From the NCBI GenBank assembly GCA_023614405.1, contig CM042690.1, positions 525,838,293 through 525,902,292 of the forward strand: a DNA stretch of 64,000 nt. The letters run 5' to 3'. Shown here one piece after another: positions 57,350 to 64,000 of this stretch. The DNA is from Avena insularis. Its lineage: Eukaryota; Streptophyta; Magnoliopsida; Poales; Poaceae. The translations under genes and the position numbers were made by a program. Every line of letters begins with the position of its first letter. Position 1 is the first letter of the stretch. The notes under the pieces were generated by a model. The model saw nothing but the letters and a program-made list of their open reading frames with translations. It was not told the origin of the DNA and did not search any database.

Positions 57350-58602
57350 ATGGGTAAGCCTCGTGATGGCAAGGTTCCTATTTTACCATCCACTACAAGA
57401 AGAGATATGGTTCTGAACACCTCGTTTGCTCTTGATTCACCATCTGTTATGAGTAAGCTCCTTACACCACCACATACACATGCTACACCCACTACTACTA
57501 CTGCTGAATTTGAAACTTCTGATACTTATGATGCTGCTTCTACTGTGCTTGATAAAAGTGGTCCATTAGGTCCTTTCCTAGATGCTATGATTGCTAGAAC
57601 TATAGCTGGAAATACTGAAACTCCTAATGAAGACACTACTACACCTATCAGTTCACCTGAGTCTAGAGAGAGTTATGATATTGAAGACGGTTATATAGAG
57701 ATGACCGATGAATTTATTAAAGAATGTCAAAACAACCATTATAGGAGTGTTATTAAGAGTCTCCTTTAGAGGCGTACTATAAAACCCAAATTGTCTCCTA
57801 ATGCTAAGTTTGCTACATCTCCCATAAACATTAAAGATAAATATTATGATTTCTCTCTTGATTTATCTTACATAACTATTGTTGAGAAAGAACCTTTTTG
57901 TGGAAATAAGAATGAGAGTGCGGTAGCACATATGACTGAGCTTTCTACCATGAGTGGTTTATTTTCTGATGATACTAAGATGCGCCTACTTTTTTGCTAA
58001 AATTTTCCCTTTTTCGTTGAAAGGAGAAGCTATAAACTTGGCTTAATAATTTACCTCCTGTATCTATTGATAGCCCTGATTGCTTGATTAGTCCCTTCCT
58101 TCAGAAGTATTTCCCTCCTAGTGCTAGACATGCTATTTTGCAGGAACTTTTTGATTTTAAACAGGGAGAGAAAGAGTTATTGCCGGAATCATGGGCAAGG
58201 TTTTGTGCTTTGATTCATGCACAGGCTGGATGTCCATTACCTAAAAATGAGCTTCTTGATATATATTATAATGGACTAACTAAAGAATCTAGGACATACC
58301 TGGATAGTTGTGCTGATTGTGTTTTCAGGAATAGAACTCCCAAAGAAGCTGAGGAATTAATGGCTAAAATAAGCAAGAATTATGAAGACTGGACTTCATC
58401 TGAACCAACTATACCTAAGACAACTACACCTGAGTTAACTGTGCCTGCGCCTATACCAACATCAAAGAAGAGGGGAGTTATTGAACTAAATGATGAAGTG
58501 ATGAAGGAAGCCAAGAAATGTCTTAATGAGAAGGGTATTAAAGCTGCAGATGTGAAGAATTTACCTCCTATAGAAGAATTATGTAAGCCAATTCCCCACT
58601 AA
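57350..58602 (+). pseudogene. gag: Athila-type gag, broken
   Basis: The ATG at 57350 begins MGKPRDGKVPILPST. The N-terminus is rich in Thr, Pro and Ser (residues 40-115) and ends in a TAG at 57767-57769. The same frame goes on to a TAA at 57998-58000. A shifted frame from 58084 to 58602 carries the gag capsid-like core: PFLQKYFPPSARHAIL, FDFKQGEKELLPESWARF and LPKNELLDIYYNGL, the usual pattern of Gypsy gag around WxxF, followed by KEAEELMAKISKNYEDW. A stop at 58600-58602 and another shift near 58800 separate it from the protease part. No zinc knuckle seen. It would form the particle shell. Confidence 0.82.
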
Positions 58603-60020
58603 TCCACTATTGAGGTACACTCTCTCCAACACTTTGATTAAGGTGATATTCCTTACTCTAAACCTCCTGATCAATGCTTAGAAGAATTTGATATTTTTAT
58701 TGTTAAGCAAGATAATTTTAATAAAAGGGTGCAAAATCATTTAATGGAAAACTCTAGAGCTATTATTGAGTTAAAAGATATTGTAGAAAGAACCTCTATG
58801 ATGTTAAAATGCTTGTTAAACACTTCCAGGTGGTTCAAACTCAAATTGATCAGCTTATTAAAGTACAAAAAGACTTGCTAGTTAATGCTGCTAAAGAAAA
58901 ACATGCTTATGAAATTAGAACTAGAATTGGTGCTGCTACCGAGGATCCTCTATATCCTAAGGGGCATCCTAAAAGAATTGAGCAGGATTCTCAACAAATT
59001 GAAAATAGTGGTACTTCTCCTAAGAAAGGGAAAAAGAAACGTAAAACTATTGTAGAATCCCCTGAGCCTGCTATATATCCCAATAGCATATCTGTCTCTG
59101 ATGCTGAAATTGAAAGTGGTAATGAAGAAAATGATGCTCCTGATAAAGGAAAAGTTGAAGAACCTGAAAGGCACACTAAGAATACTAAATACACTAAAGA
59201 AGATTTTGTTGCTAAGAAACATGGTAGTGAAAGAGAGCCTTGGGTCCAAAAACCTATGCCTTTCCCTGATAAGAAACACAAGTCAAAGGAAGATGAACAC
59301 TATAACAAGTTTTGTGAGTGGATGAAACCTTTATTCTTGCAAATTCCTTTGACTGATGCTATAAAATTGCCTCCTTACTCAAAGTATATGAAGGATATTG
59401 TCTCTAATAAAAGGAAGATCCCTAATGAAGAAATTTCTACTTTGCTTGCTAATTATTCCTTTAATGGTAAGGTTCCAAAGAAACTTGGAGACCCAGGGAT
59501 CCCAACTATTACTTGCTCTATTAAAAATAGTTATGTTAGAACTGCTTTGTGTGATTTGGGAGCAGGAGTTAGTGTTATGCCTTTTTCTCTCTATAAGAGA
59601 CTTCAACTGGAAAAACTAATACCAATTGATATATCTTTGCAAATGGCTGATAAATCTACTACTGTTCCTGTTGGTATATCTGAGGATGTACCTGTTCAAG
59701 TGGCTCATAGTTGCTTGATATTAACTGATTTTGTTGTGCTTGAAATGCCTGAAGATGACAATATGTCTATTATTCTTGGGAGGCCTTTTATTAATATTGC
59801 AGGAGCTGTTATTAATTGTAATCAAGGAAAGGTTACTTTTAATGTTAATGACAAGGAGCACATTGTCTATTTCCCCAAGAAGATTGATAGGAATTATGGC
59901 CTAAATTCAATTGAAAATATTGAGGGCATTCAAGTTGGAGAAATATATTGTCCCATACCACGAGAAAAAAATGAAATTATTATGATTGGGACCATTGCTC
60001 TCAAGGTTGAGGTAACATAA
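58603..60020 (+). CDS. Gag C-terminus and aspartic protease
   Basis: An open frame of 403 codons, 58809-60020; the coding sense begins slightly earlier, after the stop at 58602, in shifted frames. Residues 1-40 look helical. A long Lys/Glu-rich linker follows (KKGKKKRKT, NEENDAPDKGKVEEPERH). A conserved pre-protease block KFCEWMKPLFLQIPLTDAI comes next. The protease has its active site LCDLGAGVSVMP (Asp at residue 249), then ADKSTTVPVGISEDVPVQV, DFVVLEMPEDD and the flap-distal IILGRPFINIAGAV. All protease motifs look intact. It ends IALKVEVT and TAA at 60018-60020, with no RT after it. There is no ATG of its own in a good position, so it depended on gag translation. Confidence 0.8.
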
Positions 60021-60867
60021 TCATTAGTGGAATACAAAGTTTTGTTACATATAAAATTGTTTTAGTAACAAGACCTGATCAACCTTGTTAACAAAGGGAT
60101 TTTAATGAACAAAACAATGTTTTCACCATGATTATCTTTGCTTACTTTTACTTTATCCATTTTAGTTTTTGCTTTCACTTAGTTTACTTTTCTGTTGTTA
60201 GTTGCTTGCATATTAGAGTGTTGTAGAACTTCTGAAGTTTTGGCTTTGTCATTGCATCATTCCAGAAACTTATTTCTGTCAAAAAATCATTCATCTATAG
60301 CTGAAAATTGCTGAAAAATAAAGTGTCTCAAAAAATCGCAGAAAATTCATATTAATTTTTTGTGTAAAAAAGGGGCAGAGAAGTGCCTGGAGAGTACCAA
60401 GGGGCCCACCAGGCAGGCACACCACCTGGTGGCACGGCCAGCCTAGGGCGCGCCTAGCCATGGTGTGGGCCACCCCTTGCCCTCCACTCACTCTCTCACT
60501 TCCCTCTGCCTTCTCTCTCCTGAGAAAACACCTGCTCATTGCTCGAAATCGCGTTCTTTCTGTTCTTGCCCATGATTTTTCGATCTGCTTGCTTAGCCCA
60601 TCTTTGCTGCTGAAATTTGGAGCATTTGTTCTCCGGTATGTGACTCCTCCGCTTGTCCAAGTAGATTTGTGTTTAGTGGTTTATATCTTGAGTATTTTGC
60701 TGTTGTAGGTGACAGGTTATGAGAGCTTTTAAGATTGTTCAATGCTTAGAGATATTGTTTTGATGCATGTTTAGGCCTCTTACAAGTCCCTATGAGTAGT
60801 TCCCTTCGTTATGTATTCACTTCGCAATCACTTGTATAATGGATGTTTAAATTTCAGAATATCAAAG
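60021..60867 (+). other. Spacer between gag-protease and the downstream ORF
   Basis: No RT, RNase H or integrase motif in any frame. Frames at 60291-60539 (minus) and 60460-60708 (plus) lie in a locally GC-rich patch and look accidental. The patch around 60370-60500 (GGGGCCCACCAGG, then ACACCACCTGGTGGC) resembles LTR leader sequence near 56150. It ends with TTTAAATTTCAG at 60846-60857, a candidate splice acceptor ten bases before the ATG at 60868. Confidence 0.6.
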
Positions 60868-61966
60868 ATGAACAACCACACATTTGGAGAAATATTTGAG
60901 AGGGACACACCTAGGAGGTCAAGGCCTTCAAGATCAGCCTCTCAGTTTAGGCCTTCCTACAATGAAGATCTTATTGCACCACGCTTTGGCAATGAAGGAG
61001 ACGAGGGGGATGCTCACCCATCTACCTTCCCTTGTTTTACCTTTTTGCAAGCTGCAGGGATCCTCAATGATTTCTTACTACTGGTTCAGAGGGTTGGCCT
61101 GACCACGTACATGGAAGATGAGAGTGAGCAATATGCCATTCTTACCAAAACTTTGGTTGAGAGTTTTGTTTTCACTAACACCCCTTATCAGTCAAATGTT
61201 TCTTTTAGAATTTATAATCAGCCTATTACCATGTCATTGGAAAGATTTTGCAGCATTATAGGTATAGGCATGATAGGGAGAGTGAAGAAAATTCAAGGTC
61301 GACCCACTGACTTGCTGGAGCTCTATCGAAGTGTGGCGAATGAAGACGACCGCGTAGCTCAGCGCGGGAAGATAAGGAACATTCAACTCCCAGCTCTTAG
61401 ATATTTTGCTTATTATCTTACCATTAGCATTCTTGGTAGGGAGAACACTAGTAATATCTCTAATTATCATTTAGCCTTCCTCGCTACTACCAAGTACAAT
61501 CTTGGCTCTCTCATTGCTCGCCGCCTAGCTGCTAGGGGACCTATTTATGGGGGCATTATTGCCTCACGCATGGTTGTTGCATTAGAACTTTCTGTGGATC
61601 CTAATGACACTGTGTTGGCACCACAAAGGCTTGATCTTGCCGCTATGAAAACACATCACTTCATCACTGCTGACTCTGATATGGACAGTTTAGTATACAG
61701 GATGTTGTTTTACTGAAGGGGACGAGAGGGAAATTTCTTTGCCACAATCCACTTTGTTCAGTATTTACAGGAGGCCATGGTCATGTTCTAAGGAGGAGGT
61801 GGATGAGCAGCTCTGCTTGCTTGGTTTCCACAGGCAGCACCAAGAGGATGTGCCTTCGTACGACTACTCTGCGCACTACGGTCGGGCATCCTCGAGCTTG
61901 TATCAGGACGAGGGCACCTCCTCGCCGTACTACGGAGGCGCTCCATCTTGGCCAGCTTGTGATTAA
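60868..61966 (+). pseudogene. Athila-type downstream ORF, C-terminus frameshifted
   Basis: The ATG at 60868 gives MNNHTFGEIFERDTPRRSR, chosen because it follows a candidate splice acceptor; the frame is open further upstream from 60811. The protein runs to TGA at 61714-61716. Residues 10-45 are basic. The core has FPCFTFLQAAGILNDF, NVSFRIYNQPITMSLERF, GIGMIGRVKKIQGRPTDL, IRNIQLPALRYFAYYLTIS and DLAAMKTHHFITADSD, the style of Athila ORF1/putative plant transposon proteins. After a frameshift the C-terminus continues in 61739-61966 (EEVDEQLCLLGFHRQHQED, then a Tyr/Ser-rich tail ending in stop). The family role is unsettled; an envelope-like role has been suggested for Athila downstream ORFs. 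I see no clear membrane segment. Confidence 0.78.
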
Positions 61967-61990
61967 TACCCACTTAAGCCAAAAGCCTAA

Positions 61991-62010
61991 GCGCGGGGGG
62001 AGGTACACCG
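61991..62010 (+). other. Purine-rich tract after the downstream ORF
   Basis: GCGCGGGGGGAGGTACACCG. It resembles an internal polypurine tract. The LTR does not follow here. Confidence 0.45.
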
Positions 62011-62059
62011 ACATCACACTCATCTACATATCATGTTCAATCGGCACTTTCTATATCCA

Positions 62060-62340
62060 AGTTTCATTCTCTTTTTAGTTTTTGTTCTTTCTTTGCTTTT
62101 GCTTTCTAAAACACAAAAAGACCAAAAAATATTTTCTTTGTTTCTATTTCTTTGTTTCTATTTCTTTGCTTCTTTTTCTTTTTGCCTTGGTTTGTTTTTT
62201 TCCTTTTGGCTTTGTCTTAATTATTCGAAAAACCCAAAAATATTTTGCTTTGCTTGTTATTCCTTTTGGTTCTTTCTTTTAAAAATCAAAAACACCAAAA
62301 ATATTTGTTGTTCTTCTTTGGTTTTGTGAAGTTTGTTGAA
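62060..62340 (+). repeat. T-rich tract with three CCAAAAATATTT-type repeats
   Basis: A pyrimidine run made of TTTCTTTGTTTC-like steps. A related A-rich motif recurs at about 62121-62134, 62231-62243 and 62294-62306 (CCAAAAAATATTTT, CCCAAAAATATTT, CCAAAAATATTTG). The frames within it (62033-62329) are low-complexity and not genes. Confidence 0.65.
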
Positions 62341-64000
62341 GGGTTCGGCCGTCCTCGGTGGAATTTGGTTTCATGTTATTATTCAAGCCACACAAGTGAA
62401 GGGGCAATAATGAGGATTACTGACAACTTGAGGTGTGGTAAGAGGCTGGTAACAAACTCTATTTGTTTTCATTTTTGTACATATACTCATCATTGTGGGC
62501 ATGCATAGTCTGTTCATGTAGGGTGTATGTTATTTATGGATGCTTAGTAGTTATTGCTTTCTTATGATTAGCTCCAGCTTGCTAATAGTTTGTAGCATGT
62601 CATATGAATGTTTGCTTGCATTGTTCTATTCATAACTTGGTATGACACTGTGGTATCCTCCTCTGAGAGTTTCACTTGAATTGACTTAGCACATGCTCAT
62701 GCATGCTTATGACTGAAACAATCAGTTAAGCCTCGATGAATTATTTTGCCTCAGGGTTCTTGAATCACTTTCATGGCATAATTAGTCATGTTTTGTTGCA
62801 GGCATGATTATGACAGTTATTGCTCTCTTGTTTGTCGCTGCCTCCCTATTGCTAGCCTTCACTTGCACTGAGTATAAGCTTTACTCATGCATCCAACTCC
62901 CCAAAACCAATATTGCCAAAAGAGTCCACCATATCTACCTATTAGCATCATTGCTACTCCTTGCATATTTATTATGCTCTGTTTTCTTCCGAATAAAATG
63001 TTTGCTTGTTATGAGAAAATTAGTTAGTAAAGCTCTCACGAACTTGATGGCACACTTTATTTCTTGCACCTAATAAACCTGAACTATTGTGACTGTCCAT
63101 GAAAGTTATATGCATGCAAATTATAGGCTGGAGATTAGCAAAACCATGTTGTCACGGGGAACGCTTTCAACACCTGTAAATATATACCCAGTTGATATCA
63201 TGCTCTTTTGTTTACGGATGTCATCAGTGTGAAATAAAAGGGGAGCTTGTAAGTCCATGTAGTTATGTATATGTGTTAGAGAAATGCCTGGGCCGCTGGT
63301 CTAATCCATGCCTAATCATGGTGGAAACCTGCAGCGTAACCATAATGAGAATCTATGAAGCATTCTTATAAAAAAAGAGACAGAGATTGAGAAAAAAAAG
63401 ATATGAGAAAAGAGGAAATAGAGAAAAAAGCACCATTTTCCCATGGTAAATAAGAAGATTGCTGAGATGCTCGTTGTCTGCTTGCCTTGTCATTTTGATA
63501 TGGGGATTCTTCCGTATTATAGGGCAAGGGGTAACCCGTTGGTGGTTCTCTATGATACACATGTATTTACTATGACAAGAACTTACCGGTAACTAAAGTT
63601 GAGTAGCATGAGGAGCGGCCCTCGTACTCAAGGGACATGAGATTTCCAGTCTATGGTCTGTCAAGCATATAACTCGTATTGGACCTCACTTTCACCTTAA
63701 CCATTTAAAGATGCTTATGGTAGGGGCAATGAGAGCTCAAAGCTAATGAGTACCGTACTTTCAGCATTTGGAAGCCTTTCAAACTTTTCAAAACCTTTTC
63801 ACTTCCTTGTTGAGTCACCACTTATTCTATGAGCACTTTCTTGAGAGCATAGTTGTCATTCTTAGTGTAATGTTCTTGTTTCAAAACTTGGTTATTTATG
63901 TCATGACTTTGATGCTTGTATCTCTGATATCTTTACTTCTAATCTTCACTTGAACTTCAGAGGTGCCTTGGCATTTATGTTTTTCCTACAATCAAAGGCA
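62341..64000 (+). other. 3' noncoding region of the RT-less Athila-type element
   Basis: No gene on either strand. It parallels the reverse complement of 4917-6540 and the stretch 36500-37900, for example 63011-63055. Frames on either strand (62804-63073, 63353-63562) recur in the other copies because the DNA is conserved (the minus-strand frame starting MYHREPPTGYPLP corresponds to 5673-5855), but they carry stops and changes with no known domain. Confidence 0.7.

Larger units (their letters stand above)
55924..64000 (+). mobile_element. Athila-type element with gag-protease and downstream ORF but no RT or integrase
   Basis: Plus strand: 5' LTR 55924-57260, Asp-type primer site 57272, gag-protease 57350-60020, spacer 60021-60867, Athila-like downstream ORF 60868-61966, then more than 2 kb of 3' noncoding sequence to the window edge. 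The 3' LTR and target duplication are not in the window; the preceding bases are GTGTG. The gag-protease frame ends cleanly and no RT, RNase H or integrase motif lies between it and the downstream ORF, in any frame that I could read. It shares its promoter core with the element at 3344-10587 and its 3' noncoding region with several others here. Confidence 0.85.

Noticed and set aside
58950..59281. 109- and 96-codon minus-strand frames
   Set aside because: They are shadows of the Lys/Glu-rich linker of the gag-protease frame on the plus strand.
1..64000. Host genes, tRNA or rRNA genes
   Set aside because: No intron-exon structure, conserved host domain or tRNA-like sequence was seen; tRNA-like strings are retrotransposon primer sites.

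Overview
The window reads as intergenic DNA from a large grass genome, most likely Triticeae (wheat, barley, rye or Aegilops). The basis is the LTR families: Copia LTRs starting TGTTGGAAATATGCC or TGAAGGAAATATGCC, as in the BARE/WIS/Angela group, and several Athila-type Gypsy elements whose primer sites resemble TGGCGCCGTTGCCGGGG. I found no host gene, tRNA, rRNA or CRISPR array. Nearly every base belongs to LTR retrotransposons nested in each other. All alignments were done by eye.

Layout. (1) 1-23805: a decayed minus-strand Gypsy element with a chromovirus-like reverse transcriptase (RT) remnant near 2990-3270. Its primer site is at 12141-12152 and its 5' LTR runs 12158-23805; the left end lies outside the window. 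Three younger insertions sit in it: a solo Copia LTR (766-2543, target duplication AATAA), a complete non-autonomous Athila-type element on the minus strand (3344-10587, TGGCA), and a complete Copia element (15032-23396, GCGCT). (2) 23806-about 38300: old plus-strand Athila-type sequence arranged as 3' noncoding DNA, LTR, internal region, 3' noncoding DNA, LTR fragment. It carries a 3.9-kb solo Gypsy LTR (24761-28673, ATTAA/ATTTA) and an internally deleted Athila-type element (31773-35527, CCAAG). (3) About 38300-41046: a broken minus-strand Gypsy element whose integrase resembles the Tat/Retand lineage. (4) 41051-55923: an Athila element on the plus strand with gag remnant, protease, RT and RNase H but no integrase found. 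It also has a 93-bp tandem array and an unrecognised downstream ORF. It is split by a complete Copia element (43638-51906, GAAAT). (5) 55924 to the window end: another Athila-type element with gag-protease and an Athila-like downstream ORF but no RT or integrase.

Together the genes are parts of retrotransposon life cycles: gag for particle assembly, protease for maturation, RT/RNase H for cDNA synthesis, integrase for insertion. None is fully intact. Several elements lack the enzymes but keep LTRs, primer sites and noncoding blocks, so they probably moved using proteins supplied by relatives. The points most worth following up are the RT-less Athila element, the CTATACGG/CCGTATAG array with the unknown ORF beside it, the Copia element whose LTRs and leader are far better preserved than its genes, and short perfect hairpins shared by Athila relatives.
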